Below are positions 7,626 to 16,205 of a stretch of DNA of 64,000 nt, piece after piece. This DNA is from an uncultured Christensenella sp. (GTDB taxonomy: Bacteria > Bacillota > Clostridia > Christensenellales > Pumilibacteraceae). Within the stretch, counting starts at the first letter, position 1. Each line of letters begins with the position of its first letter. Below the pieces are notes generated by a model. That model ran no database searches, was not told where the DNA came from, and saw only the letters and a list, made by a program, of their open reading frames with translations. Position numbers and translations under genes: made by a program. The stretch covers positions 2,514 to 66,513 of the forward strand of contig CAJTND010000002.1 in NCBI GenBank assembly GCA_910577995.1. Direction: 5' to 3'.

Positions 7626-9206
7626 ATGCAAACATTCGGAATCGAAAAGCACGGTATCAAAAACCCTCTCAAAGTCGAGCGCAACCTCAGCCCGGCTCTG
7701 CTTACCGAGGAGGCGCTCAAGACCGAGCCGGCAAGGCTCATGGACACGGGCGCGCTGCTCGTTGAGACGGGCGCGTACACCGGACGTTCGCCCAAAGACA
7801 GATTCATAGTCGACGAAAAGGGCGTTTCGGAAAAGATAGGCTGGGGCAGCGAGAACAAAAAGTTCCCGAAAGACAAGTTCGAGCTTATCTATAAAAAGGC
7901 TTGCGAATACCTCTGCGGCAAAAACGTCTATATATTCGACGGCTTTGCAGGCGCAGATCCCAAATACCGCGTTTCGGTACGCGTCATCAACGAGTACGCG
8001 TCCGAAAACCTGTTCATGAACAACATGCTCATCCGTCCGACGGAAAAAGAGCTCAAATCCTTCAAAGAAGATTATACGCTTATAGCCGTACCCGGGCTCA
8101 AGCTCGATCCCAAGGAGTGCGGCACCAACAGCGAGGCGGCGATACTGCTTTCGCTCAAGAGCAAGATAATACTCGTCGTCGGCTCGAAGTACGCGGGCGA
8201 GATGAAGAAGTCCGTCTTCTCGCTCATGAACTACCTGCTGCCGCAAAAAGGCGTGCTGGGCATGCACTGCTCCGCCAATATGGCGCTCGACGGCAGCGGC
8301 GATACCGCGCTGTTCTTCGGTCTTTCCGGCACGGGCAAAACGACGCTCTCCGCCGACCCCAAGCGCGGGCTCATCGGCGACGACGAGCACGGCTGGTCGG
8401 ACGACGGAATATTCAATATCGAGGGCGGCTGCTACGCTAAGTGCATAGACCTCAGCAAAGAGCACGAGCCCGAGATCTACGGCGCGATACGCTTCGGCGC
8501 GCTCGTCGAGAACGTCGTCGTCGATCCCGTCAAACGCACGCCCGACTACGCCGACCGCTCGCTCACCGAGAACACGCGCGTTTCCTATCCCATCGACTTC
8601 ATTCCCAATAAGGTCGTCCCGTCGGTCGGCAAACACCCCAAGACGGTCATATTCCTTACCGCGGACGCGTTCGGCGTGCTTCCGCCCGTCGCAAAACTGA
8701 CCAAAGAACAGGCGATGTTCTACTTCGTTTCGGGCTACACCTCCAAGGTAGCGGGCACGGAGCGCGGTATAACCGATCCCGTCAGCACGTTCTCGACCTG
8801 CTTCGGCGCGCCGTTCATGCCGCTTCCGTCGGCTGTGTACGCCAAGCTCCTCGGCGAAAAGATAGAAAAGCACGGCTCGTCGGTCTACCTTATCAATACG
8901 GGCTGGACGGGCGGCGCGTACGGCGTCGGCAAGCGCATGAGCCTACCCGCGACGCGCGCCATCGTTACCGCCGCGCTCGACGGCACGCTCGCTTCGGTCG
9001 AGTACGAGACCGAGCCTTTCTTCGGGCTCGCCATACCCAAGACCTGCCCGAACGTCGACAGCAACATACTCAATCCGAAGAACGTTTGGACGGACAAAGC
9101 GGAGTACGACCGCCTCGCCAAAAAGCTTGCGGGCGACTTCGCCGAGAACATCAAAAAGTACGACCTCGACGCCGCTATCGTCGCCGCCGGTCCGAAAGCG
9201 CAGTAA
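7626..9206 (+). CDS. pckA: Phosphoenolpyruvate carboxykinase (ATP)
   Basis: Interconverts oxaloacetate plus ATP and PEP plus CO2 plus ADP. In an anaerobe it may run toward oxaloacetate or toward gluconeogenesis. 526 residues, normal length. The P-loop is GLSGTGKTT at 232-240 with Lys238, followed by the metal-binding GDDEHGW at 251-257. The substrate-binding GAYTGRSPKDRF lies at 49-60. AAGGAG sits 6 to 7 bases before the ATG, and a small GGGC/GCCC hairpin lies in the 40-base gap after rsmA. A strong terminator follows. Confidence 0.97.
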   Translation: MQTFGIEKHGIKNPLKVERNLSPALLTEEALKTEPARLMDTGALLVETGAYTGRSPKDRFIVDEKGVSEKIGWGSENKKFPKDKFELIYKKACEYLCGKNVYIFDGFAGADPKYRVSVRVINEYASENLFMNNMLIRPTEKELKSFKEDYTLIAVPGLKLDPKECGTNSEAAILLSLKSKIILVVGSKYAGEMKKSVFSLMNYLLPQKGVLGMHCSANMALDGSGDTALFFGLSGTGKTTLSADPKRGLIGDDEHGWSDDGIFNIEGGCYAKCIDLSKEHEPEIYGAIRFGALVENVVVDPVKRTPDYADRSLTENTRVSYPIDFIPNKVVPSVGKHPKTVIFLTADAFGVLPPVAKLTKEQAMFYFVSGYTSKVAGTERGITDPVSTFSTCFGAPFMPLPSAVYAKLLGEKIEKHGSSVYLINTGWTGGAYGVGKRMSLPATRAIVTAALDGTLASVEYETEPFFGLAIPKTCPNVDSNILNPKNVWTDKAEYDRLAKKLAGDFAENIKKYDLDAAIVAAGPKAQ

Positions 9207-9224
9207 CGACCGAATTATCTATCA

Positions 9225-9265
9225 AAGAGCACGCTCGGCAAAACACGCCGCGCGTGCTCTTTTTG
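9225..9265 (+). terminator. Terminator of pckA
   Basis: GAGCACGC (9227-9234) pairs with GCGTGCTC (9252-9259), then a T run. The remaining gap up to malQ (about 150 bases) holds only the malQ promoter as far as I can see. Confidence 0.85.
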
Positions 9266-9362
9266 TTTGCGGCGGAACACACCGTGGGCGGATAGGCGCG
9301 GAAATACGTCGCAGGAGCATATGCGCATATGATTTTTCGTTGTAAACATGGCGAAATTTGTT

Positions 9363-9391
9363 TTGTATTTTCCGAATTTATATGATATACT
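9363..9391 (+). promoter_or_regulatory. Promoter of malQ
   Basis: TTGTAT (9363-9368), 17-base spacer, TATACT (9386-9391). An AGAGGTG ribosome site follows about 6 bases before the ATG at 9418. Confidence 0.65.
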
Positions 9392-9417
9392 CTATATATA
9401 CTTAGAAGAGGTGTTAT

Positions 9418-10863
9418 ATGGAAAGGAAAGCCGGTGTATTGATGCACATATCGTCGCTGCCCAACCGCCGAGGCATAGGCTCTCTGGGTAAGGCTGCGTA
9501 TGAGTTCGTCGACTTTTTGGCGGACGCGAAGCTGTCGCTGTGGCAGGTGCTGCCGCTCTGCCCGACGTCTTACGGCGATTCGCCGTATCAGTCGCCGTCG
9601 GCGCTCGCGGGCAATCCGTACTTTATAGATATAGACACGCTCATTGCCGAAAAGCTGTTGCGGCCGCAGGATGCAAAGGTCTACGACGTCGCGCCCGTCG
9701 ACTATGCCGCAGTGTATTTCGAGCGGTTTGCGACGTTGCGCAAGGCGTTTAAGCGTTTCATTAAAGCGCCGCCCGCCGATTACGAAAGTTTCAAGGCGGA
9801 AAACTCGTTCTGGCTGGACGACTACGCGACGTTCATGGCGCTGAAAGAGGCGCACGACATGCGCGCGTGGGAGAGCTGGGAGGACGGTTATAAGTTCCGC
9901 ACAGCCGATCTGTCCGAGTTCGCCGAAAAAGGCGAGTTCCATAAATTCCTGCAATACGAGTTCTTTAAGCAGTGGCTCGCGCTCAAAGCGTACGCCAACG
10001 GCAAGGGCGTTAAGATAGTGGGGGATATGCCGATATACGTCGCTTACGACTCCGTCGAGGTGTGGAGCAGTCCCAAGCAGTTTTTGCTCAACGACGATCT
10101 TTCGCGCAAGGTCGTCGCAGGCGTGCCGCCCGATTATTTCTCCGCCGACGGTCAGCTTTGGGGCAATCCCATTTACGATTGGGGCTATATGCGCGAGCAT
10201 AACTACGATTGGTGGGTCATGCGTATGAGCATGGCGCTCAAGCTGTACGACGTCGTGCGTATCGACCACTTCCGCGCTTTTGCCGATTACTACGTTATCC
10301 CCGCGGACCGCACCGACGCGCGCGTCGGGGAATGGCTGCCCGGTCCCGGTATCGAGCTGTTCGACACGATAAGGACCGCGCTCGACGATCCCGAGATCAT
10401 AGCCGAGGACCTCGGCGAACTGCACGACTGCGTGCGAGAGCTGGTGCGTCAAACGGGCTTCCCCGGCATGAAGATAATGCAGTTCGCGTTCGACGCCGAT
10501 CCGTACCGCAACGATTTTTATTACACCAACTATCCCCGTAACTGCGTAGCGTATACGGGCACGCACGACAACGACACGACGCGCGGCTGGTTCGCGGCGC
10601 TGCCCGAGCACGAACGCGAGCGGGTCAAGTCGACGCTCGGCTATTACGGCGACGAAATAACGGCGACGATAATAGACCGACTGTTCTCGTCGCAGGCGGA
10701 TACCGTCATAATACCGATGCAGGACTATCTCGATCTCGACGCGTCCGCGCGCATGAACATACCGTCGACGCTCGGCGGCAACTGGGCCTGGCGCAGTAAC
10801 GCTGTGTGGACGGAGCTAACGGGCAGGATAAGAGAGCTCGTCGAAAAGTACGGCAGGGAATAA
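9418..10863 (+). CDS. malQ: 4-alpha-glucanotransferase (amylomaltase, GH77)
   Basis: Transfers alpha-1,4-glucan segments between acceptors in maltodextrin or glycogen metabolism. 481 residues, the length of the short bacterial form. The catalytic nucleophile is Asp283 in VVRIDHFRAF, the general acid is Glu330 in IIAEDLGE, and the transition-state Asp is Asp383 in GTHDNDTTRGW. The N-terminal GVLMHISSLP is typical. It stands alone between two terminators. A ROK glucokinase at 21.8 kb could use the released glucose. Confidence 0.95.
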   Translation: MERKAGVLMHISSLPNRRGIGSLGKAAYEFVDFLADAKLSLWQVLPLCPTSYGDSPYQSPSALAGNPYFIDIDTLIAEKLLRPQDAKVYDVAPVDYAAVYFERFATLRKAFKRFIKAPPADYESFKAENSFWLDDYATFMALKEAHDMRAWESWEDGYKFRTADLSEFAEKGEFHKFLQYEFFKQWLALKAYANGKGVKIVGDMPIYVAYDSVEVWSSPKQFLLNDDLSRKVVAGVPPDYFSADGQLWGNPIYDWGYMREHNYDWWVMRMSMALKLYDVVRIDHFRAFADYYVIPADRTDARVGEWLPGPGIELFDTIRTALDDPEIIAEDLGELHDCVRELVRQTGFPGMKIMQFAFDADPYRNDFYYTNYPRNCVAYTGTHDNDTTRGWFAALPEHERERVKSTLGYYGDEITATIIDRLFSSQADTVIIPMQDYLDLDASARMNIPSTLGGNWAWRSNAVWTELTGRIRELVEKYGRE

Positions 10864-10875
10864 AATAACAAAACA

Positions 10876-10900
10876 AAAAATCCCCGATAAGGGGATTTTT
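10876..10900. terminator. Bidirectional terminator between malQ and the zinc-ribbon gene
   Basis: AAAAATCCCC and GGGGATTTTT flank a 5-base loop. The A and T tracts on both sides let it serve both convergent genes. Confidence 0.85.
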
Positions 10901-10922
10901 GATTGCGTGGATCATCCGATCA

Positions 10923-11432
10923 TCAGAACTCGTCGTCCTCTTCTTCCTCTTCCTCGTCGTCTACGAAGTCGTTGGGGTCGACGTTGAAATCGAAGTCGTC
11001 GGGCTCGTCGGATACGGACTCGACCTCCTCTTCCTCTTCTTCCTCCTCCTCGTCCTCGTCGATGAGTATCTCCTGCATGCCGTCGGGTATCTCTTCTTCC
11101 TCTTCGTCGGCGAACGGTTCCCAGTCCGCGGGATTGTCCTCGTCCTCGGATGCTTCGACTACTTCCTTTTCTTTTTCCTCGCGTTCCTTGCGGCACTCGA
11201 AGCAAATATCCTCGTCGTCGCCGAGCAGATTGACGCGGCAAACGGGGCAGATGCGTTCGACCTGTTCGTCGTCCTCGTCGGGCAGGAATATCGACGGATC
11301 GCCCATGCCGAGCTCCGCTTTGCAAACCGCGCAGAACTTGTCTTTTTTATCTATATAGTTGATCTCGCAGCGCGGACACAGAATATAAACGGGGCGTTCC
11401 TGATCGCGTGTTGTTTTATCGTTCTTTTTCAT
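10923..11432 (-). CDS. Small zinc-ribbon protein with polyacidic C-terminus
   Basis: 169 residues from the second ATG (11430-11432). GGAG lies directly against the first ATG at 11436-11438 and six bases before the second, which therefore fits better. Four CxxC knuckles fall near residues 19-22 (CPRC), 34-37 (CAVC), 61-64 (CPVC) and 76-79 (CFEC), enough for two zinc ribbons. From about residue 80 the chain is almost all acidic, with runs of up to nine Glu. No known catalytic motif. A role as a nucleic-acid mimic or metal buffer is only a guess. It has its own promoter and a shared terminator. Confidence 0.7.
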   Translation of the reverse strand: MKKNDKTTRDQERPVYILCPRCEINYIDKKDKFCAVCKAELGMGDPSIFLPDEDDEQVERICPVCRVNLLGDDEDICFECRKEREEKEKEVVEASEDEDNPADWEPFADEEEEEIPDGMQEILIDEDEEEEEEEEEVESVSDEPDDFDFNVDPNDFVDDEEEEEEDDEF

Positions 11433-11463
11433 TGTCATCTCCGATTGCTTTCAAGTCGCACAT

Positions 11464-11492
11464 ATTATATGCGTTTTGCGTGAGTTTGTAAA
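11464..11492 (-). promoter_or_regulatory. Promoter of the acidic zinc-ribbon gene
   Basis: On the minus strand TTTACA (11487-11492), a 17-base spacer and TATAAT (11464-11469). Confidence 0.65.
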
Positions 11493-11587
11493 CTGTTTGC
11501 ACGCACTTTTACGAAATTATTTTATAAAAGCCGGACGCGGTATTTTAGCTTCCGCAAGTTTTGGCAATAATCGAAACGGAGGATCGT

Positions 11588-11836
11588 ATGAGACCACGCG
11601 CAACGTCATTGGAAGAAGTCAAAAGATCTATAGCCGAGCTAAAAGGCAAGCAGCTGTCCGTTTCCGTCAACAAGGGCAGAAAAAAGACCGTCAAACTCAG
11701 CGGCGTTATCGCCGATATGTTCCCGTCGGTGTTCACGTTCCGCGCGGCGGCGGGCGAGCTTGTTTCGTTTTCGTATTCGGACGTCATCTGCGGCGAGATA
11801 AAGCTCGTTTCGCAAAAGACCGCCGACGGCGTTTAA
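11588..11836 (+). CDS. veg: Veg family protein
   Basis: 82 residues from the ATG at 11588, preceded by GGAGG at a 6-base spacing; an upstream extension is rejected for lack of a ribosome site. LEEVKRSIAELKGKQLSVSVNKGRKK followed by SGVIADMFPSVFTFR and a FSYSDVICGEI ending is the Veg signature. In Bacillus subtilis veg is a highly expressed small gene linked to biofilm gene expression. Here, as in many Firmicutes, it sits just upstream of ispE and spore-coat-assembly genes. Confidence 0.85.
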   Translation: MRPRATSLEEVKRSIAELKGKQLSVSVNKGRKKTVKLSGVIADMFPSVFTFRAAAGELVSFSYSDVICGEIKLVSQKTADGV

Positions 11837-11860
11837 TATAGCTCATAGGCTTCGGCTGCG

Positions 11861-11889
11861 GGCGTCGTTTAACGTCGACGCCTGTTTTT
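11861..11889 (+). terminator. Terminator of veg
   Basis: GGCGTCG (11861-11867) pairs with CGACGCC (11876-11882), followed by TGTTTTT. Confidence 0.8.
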
Positions 11890-11995
11890 GCGTGTCGAAA
11901 AACGAATATCCTTTCCGGAGAGCGCTTTCTGGCGGTCATATTCCTGTATATGCACGAATATCTTATAGCGATAACTATCGGGAAAGGAGGCTAAT

Positions 11996-13471
11996 ATGCC
12001 GGAAAACAACAACATAAAAAGCGACGCGGTCAAGCTCGTCGCACGGGGTCAAGCCGTAGTAGAGGCAAGACATCCGCTCGAAAAGGAAGCCGAGATACTG
12101 TCGGCGACGGCGACTGTGACCGTCCGCCCGACCGAGGTATTCGCGGGCGAAGCTCGGTATGCCGGCAAAGTCGGGTTCGACTGTTATATATCTTGCGAGG
12201 ACAAGGTGGAGTGCGTGACGGTGCTCGCCGAGTTCACGGACAAGATATCCGCGCCCGAGATAGCCGCAGGCATGCGCCCCGTCATTTCGCCCGAGGTCGT
12301 GAACTGCGAGGCGAAGATAGAAAACGGCGCTATCAAGGCGATAGCCGTCGTCGATACCTCGCTGTACGCCGTCGTCGGCTGCGAGGCGGAGTGCCTTACC
12401 GAGCCCGAGGAGGGTATCTACGTCGAACGCAAGGCGATAGAATACTGCACCGAGGTAGCGTCGCCGACCGACACCGCTTATGTCAACGACGGTATTTCCG
12501 TCAAGGCGGCGGAGGTGCTCTGCCAAACCGCGCGCGCCGTCGTCAACAGCGCGGAGTGCGCCGACGGCGAAGTCAAGATATCGGGCACCGTATATACCTT
12601 TGTGACCATTCGCAGCGAGGACGGCGCGGTTTCGTCCGTAAGAGTGGTAACGCCGCTCGTCAAGAGCGTCGCCGCCGTCGGCGTGACGCCCGACGACAAG
12701 GCTTTTGCGCGCTGTTTCGTCACGGACTGCGCCGCGACGCTCATCGCCGACGAGGAGAGCAAGCTCGAGGTATCCGCGACCGTCGAGATAGCCGTCAACG
12801 CTTTTGCCTGCAAGACGACCGAGGCGGTAGTCGACGTGTTCTGCGCCGACAGCGAACTTGAAACGGACGTCGCGCAAGCGGAGATATGCACGGTCGAGCC
12901 GCTCGTCACGGTAGCCGATACCGTCGACGGTCAGATAAAGCTCGAATCGGATATGCCGGCGGCGGACGGCGTGCTGTGCGTAGCCAATACCTTCTGTACG
13001 CTTACCGACGTAAATACCGAAAACAGACGGGTAAACGTCGAGGGACTTGTCGGCGGCGATATCATCTATTACAGCGCGGAAAAGAACGCGGTCTACTCCG
13101 TAGCGTTCCGTCTGCCGTTCTCCATGCCGCTCTCGATAAACACCGACGCGGCTTCGGCGGACGTTAGCGCAACGGTGACCGACGTAGCTATAAAGATACG
13201 CCGCGAGTCGGTGTTCGACGTCAAAGCGGAGATAGCGTTCACTGCGGCGCTCTCCACCTGCGAGAGCGTGTCGTTCGTCCGCGCTGTCAAGCGCGGCGAG
13301 GCGATAGCCCGTCCCGACGCGACCGTCATAGTGCATATAGCGCGTCCCGGCGAAACGCTGTGGCAGGCGGCGAAGGCACTCGGCTGTTCGCCCGAGCGCG
13401 TGACCGAGCAAAACGAAACGCCCGCTCCGTACAAGGGCGGCGAGCGGCTCGTCAACTTCTGCGGCAAATAA
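11996..13471 (+). CDS. SPOCS (DUF3794) and LysM protein, SipL-like spore coat assembly factor
   Basis: 491 residues, strong GGAAAGGAGG site before the ATG. The body is made of repeated beta-rich SPOCS/DUF3794 units: VEARHPLEKEAEILSA onward, and again around ISVKAAEVLCQTARAVVN and FRLPFSMPLSI. It ends in a LysM domain (about 445-488, HIARPGETLWQAAKALGCS). In Clostridioides difficile SipL has this architecture and recruits SpoIVA to the forespore. Its neighbours ispE and spoIIR fit that setting. The gene symbol is left empty because one-to-one orthology cannot be settled by eye. Confidence 0.8.
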   Translation: MPENNNIKSDAVKLVARGQAVVEARHPLEKEAEILSATATVTVRPTEVFAGEARYAGKVGFDCYISCEDKVECVTVLAEFTDKISAPEIAAGMRPVISPEVVNCEAKIENGAIKAIAVVDTSLYAVVGCEAECLTEPEEGIYVERKAIEYCTEVASPTDTAYVNDGISVKAAEVLCQTARAVVNSAECADGEVKISGTVYTFVTIRSEDGAVSSVRVVTPLVKSVAAVGVTPDDKAFARCFVTDCAATLIADEESKLEVSATVEIAVNAFACKTTEAVVDVFCADSELETDVAQAEICTVEPLVTVADTVDGQIKLESDMPAADGVLCVANTFCTLTDVNTENRRVNVEGLVGGDIIYYSAEKNAVYSVAFRLPFSMPLSINTDAASADVSATVTDVAIKIRRESVFDVKAEIAFTAALSTCESVSFVRAVKRGEAIARPDATVIVHIARPGETLWQAAKALGCSPERVTEQNETPAPYKGGERLVNFCGK

Positions 13472-13495
13472 TATTATATAATGTAATGTATAGCG

Positions 13496-13530
13496 ATACG
13501 GCGGCGGCTTCGGTCTTCGCCGTATTTTTA
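13496..13530 (+). terminator. Terminator of the SPOCS/LysM gene
   Basis: ATACGGCG (13496-13503) pairs with CGCCGTAT (13518-13525), then TTTTA and a second T-rich stretch. Confidence 0.85.
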
Positions 13531-13580
13531 TGTTTTTTTATCGATTGCTTCGGTAAGCTTTCGCACTTGTCGAAAAAGGA

Positions 13581-13609
13581 TTGACAGGGCGCGATATGCG
13601 TGCTAAAAT
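13581..13609 (+). promoter_or_regulatory. Promoter of ispE, predicted leaderless
   Basis: TTGACA (13581-13586), 17-base spacer, TAAAAT (13604-13609). Exactly six bases lie between the -10 box and the ATG at 13616, which places the predicted transcription start on the A of ATG. Confidence 0.85.
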
Positions 13610-13615
13610 AAACCG

Positions 13616-14485
13616 ATGAAGTCGCTGTGCCTGCGTGCGTTTGCCAAGGCAAACCTATCGCTTAACATAACGGGTCGCTCGGGCGGTCTGCATACTCTCG
13701 ACAGCGTGATGACTACGGTCGACGCTTTCGATACCGTTACGGTGACGGAACGCGCCGACGGCAGGATATGCGTAAGATTCGTCAACGCCGATATCGATCC
13801 CGTCGATAACACCGCGTACAAAGCGGCGGCGCTCGTTTGCGATAGGCTGAAAAAAGGCGTCGACATCTCGATAGAAAAGGGCATACCCGCGGCGGCCGGG
13901 CTCGGCGGCTCGTCTGCGGACGGCGCGGCGGTGCTTCGTGCGCTCGACGTGCTTTACAGGCTTCCGACGCACGGCATAGACATGCGCAAGACGGCTCTCG
14001 ACGTCGGATCGGATGTTCCGTTCATGCTGACGGGCGGCACTGCGCGCGTGACGGGCAGGGGCGAAGAGCTGTTCTTCTTTCGCAACAAGCTTCCGCTGTT
14101 CGCCGTCGGACTGATGAGCGGAACGGTCTCGACCGCGGAATGCTATAAGACGTTCGACGCTCTCGGCTCGGGCGGCGCGCCGACGGACAACGACAGACTG
14201 TGCGGACTCTTGCTCGACGGCGATAAGACCGCGATCGAGCTTTTCGGAAACGCGCTCGGCGATGCGGCGGAACGCTTGGAGCCGCGCATAAAAACCGATG
14301 CGGACAAGCTCCGCGCGTGCGGCGCGGCGACATGCCTTACGGGCTCGGGCGGAATGACGCTCGGTTGGTTCACCGATATATCGCTGTTTGCCGAGTGCGC
14401 GAAAAAGCTCGGCGGCGAAAAGGGATTCAGGGTCTTTGCCGCCGCGGATATCGGCGTCCGTCATGAATGGATAAACAGAGAGTGA
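13616..14485 (+). CDS. ispE: 4-diphosphocytidyl-2-C-methyl-D-erythritol kinase
   Basis: GHMP-family kinase of the MEP isoprenoid pathway, phosphorylating CDP-methylerythritol. 289 residues, normal. The ATP-binding glycine loop is PAAAGLGGSSADGAA (91-105); the active-site Lys is in AFAKANLSLN (9-18) and the third GHMP motif is LTGSGGMTLGWF near 242-253. The usual GRRxDGYH signature is shortened to GRSGGLHTLDS (20-30), with Gly and Leu where Asp-Gly-Tyr normally stand, a noticeable deviation in the substrate site. The promoter abuts the start codon, with no ribosome site. Confidence 0.9.
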   Translation: MKSLCLRAFAKANLSLNITGRSGGLHTLDSVMTTVDAFDTVTVTERADGRICVRFVNADIDPVDNTAYKAAALVCDRLKKGVDISIEKGIPAAAGLGGSSADGAAVLRALDVLYRLPTHGIDMRKTALDVGSDVPFMLTGGTARVTGRGEELFFFRNKLPLFAVGLMSGTVSTAECYKTFDALGSGGAPTDNDRLCGLLLDGDKTAIELFGNALGDAAERLEPRIKTDADKLRACGAATCLTGSGGMTLGWFTDISLFAECAKKLGGEKGFRVFAAADIGVRHEWINRE

Positions 14486-14541
14486 CGACCTTCGCCACGA
14501 TTAAAATATTGCACGCCGCGCGCCTCGCGTACCCGTCGGCG

Positions 14542-14570
14542 TTGACAAAAGACCGCGGCTGAATTATAAA
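14542..14570 (+). promoter_or_regulatory. Promoter of the secreted peptidase-like gene
   Basis: TTGACA (14542-14547), 17-base spacer, TATAAA (14565-14570). ACGGAGA lies 6 to 8 bases before the ATG. Confidence 0.75.
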
Positions 14571-14599
14571 GGCGTTACTACATAAAACGGAGAAAAACA

Positions 14600-15421
14600 A
14601 TGACAAAAACGAAAAAGCTCTGCGCTTTGGCTGTGCCCGCGCTTGCGGCGTGCATAGGCTGCATGACCGTACTTGCCGCGCCGGCGGCGTCTTCCGCCGA
14701 GGAAGCGGCGAGATATGCCGACGTAGACATCTTCGCGCCCTACGCCACCGAAACCATATATTATACCAACAGAATCCCCGACCACAAGTACACGGACGGT
14801 ACTGCGCCTAAGTTCATGGCTATAAGCGGAATGGAGAACGCCTGCGGCGCGGTCGCCGGGGCGGAGATAGTCGCTTTTTACGATAAATACTTCCCCAACC
14901 TCATTCCCAACTACGAGTCGTTTATCGCGTCCAACGGCAAGTACAAGCCCGCTAATGCTACTTATATTTATCCGATGATGCAGGAGCTTTACGAGCTTAT
15001 GGATACAAACGTACAGGGCGAGGGCGTAAACGAGATCGAGTTCAAGAACGGGCTTACCGAGTATATCAACGGCAAGGGCTATAACGTAAGCTATACAAAT
15101 ATAGTCAGCGGCAGCAGCTTCGACTATAACAGCTATAAAAACGCAATTAACAATAATAAAGTAGTTGCTCTTTTATCGCAGCCGACGAATCTTTATCTTA
15201 TCGGTTTGGGTAGTGGATATGATACAATCAGCGCGACTGTTTTGGACGGTAATCATATCATGCTTGCGTATGGATATGCGCAAATAAAATACTACAATTC
15301 TAACGGATTATTCAGAACGGATACTTATTTGGAGGTTTCCACGGGCTTATCTATGGGAGTGATGTATTATAAGATCAATCCGCACAACTTAGACGCAGCC
15401 TATACAGTAAATATAAGCTGA
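14600..15421 (+). CDS. Secreted C39-like cysteine peptidase
   Basis: 273 residues with a signal peptide (basic MTKTKK, hydrophobic 8-28, cleavage likely after AASSA near 33). NACGAVAGAEIVAFYDKYFP (80-99) looks like the catalytic Cys helix of C39-like papain-fold proteins, with Cys82. His219 in DGNHIMLAYGY and an Asp near 241 complete a plausible triad. The substrate is unknown. Base composition changes inside the gene: a 60-base line at 14641 has 43 G or C by hand count, while sequence after about 15120 is AT-rich. With the next gene it separates ispE from spoIIR, so it looks like an accessory insertion. Confidence 0.65.
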   Translation: MTKTKKLCALAVPALAACIGCMTVLAAPAASSAEEAARYADVDIFAPYATETIYYTNRIPDHKYTDGTAPKFMAISGMENACGAVAGAEIVAFYDKYFPNLIPNYESFIASNGKYKPANATYIYPMMQELYELMDTNVQGEGVNEIEFKNGLTEYINGKGYNVSYTNIVSGSSFDYNSYKNAINNNKVVALLSQPTNLYLIGLGSGYDTISATVLDGNHIMLAYGYAQIKYYNSNGLFRTDTYLEVSTGLSMGVMYYKINPHNLDAAYTVNIS

Positions 15422-15424
15422 TTT

Positions 15425-16126
15425 ATGAGCAGACGGCTTAGAAGAAAGATCCATAAATGGTTGGAAGAACAAGATCCTATTCGTAAACAAAGCTTGCTTG
15501 AAAGCATCATAGAGGAGTTGGAAATAGAAGAGGAAACGGAACAAAACAGTACTGCGGTCATATCAAGAAAGCGTAAACGGATCTTAAATATGACTGCCGC
15601 GCTTGCAATTTGCGCGGCGGTCCTTCTTATCGTTTGGCTGCCTATTGCTTTAATAGACAGAGGAGAAAAGCCGCCTTTTAATAGATATTGCCTTTCGAGC
15701 GATTTGAAGAGCGAACCGTTGGATAAAACAGTTAAAGAATACTGTAAACAAAACAGTATGGACTGCTTATATTTGAATTGGTACGATACGGCGTATTATG
15801 AAACATATAGATTTTTCATGAAGGATGATAATACCGATACGGTTTATTTACATGAATATATGATGGATTTAGAAACGGGTGATGAGATTGATTATTATAT
15901 AATGGATAGATATACAGATGTCGATACCATTACTAAATTTATAGACTTATGTAGTGAACAAAGAATTATAAATTCTACTGAATTGAAATGGGCATATACT
16001 CAAAGTGCGAGTATTGGATATTTTATTTATGATGATTATAAGTATATTCTAACAATCTCATATCCGTCAAGCGAAGAAATACTCTTTGACGTAGTAGAGC
16101 AAATGCTTGAAACGGCGAGGACTTAA
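15425..16126 (+). CDS. Single-pass membrane protein, unknown function
   Basis: 233 residues, starting 3 bases after the preceding stop. The basic N-terminus MSRRLRRKIHKWLEEQDP is followed by an acidic helix (24-40), a single membrane segment (about 57-77) and an extracytoplasmic domain of about 155 residues rich in Tyr, Asp and Asn. The topology is like that of anti-sigma factors, but no such domain is recognisable. Clearly AT-rich (18 of 60 G or C in the line at 15961), unlike its neighbours, which suggests recent transfer together with the end of the upstream gene. It may regulate or anchor the secreted peptidase-like partner; that is inference from adjacency. Confidence 0.6.
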   Translation: MSRRLRRKIHKWLEEQDPIRKQSLLESIIEELEIEEETEQNSTAVISRKRKRILNMTAALAICAAVLLIVWLPIALIDRGEKPPFNRYCLSSDLKSEPLDKTVKEYCKQNSMDCLYLNWYDTAYYETYRFFMKDDNTDTVYLHEYMMDLETGDEIDYYIMDRYTDVDTITKFIDLCSEQRIINSTELKWAYTQSASIGYFIYDDYKYILTISYPSSEEILFDVVEQMLETART

Positions 16127-16138
16127 CGGTTTTTTATC

Positions 16139-16162
16139 ATCCGCCCGAGGGCGGATTTTTTT
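16139..16162 (+). terminator. Terminator ahead of spoIIR
   Basis: ATCCGCC and GGCGGAT form a short-loop hairpin followed by seven T. It insulates spoIIR from the accessory pair. Confidence 0.85.
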
Positions 16163-16205
16163 GTGCGTTTTTTACGGTATAATTATCGAGCGACAGGCAA
16201 TAATC

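Noticed and set aside
10923..11483. Plus-strand frames rich in Ser or in Val/Leu/Phe opposite the acidic zinc-ribbon gene
   Set aside because: They are the complement of Glu/Asp codon runs; the minus-strand frame has four CxxC knuckles, a promoter and a ribosome site.
15425..16205. spoIIR starting at 16107 inside the preceding gene
   Set aside because: The extension contains a terminator with a seven-T tract and encodes no family-like sequence; the signal segment and SpoIIR motifs start after 16206.
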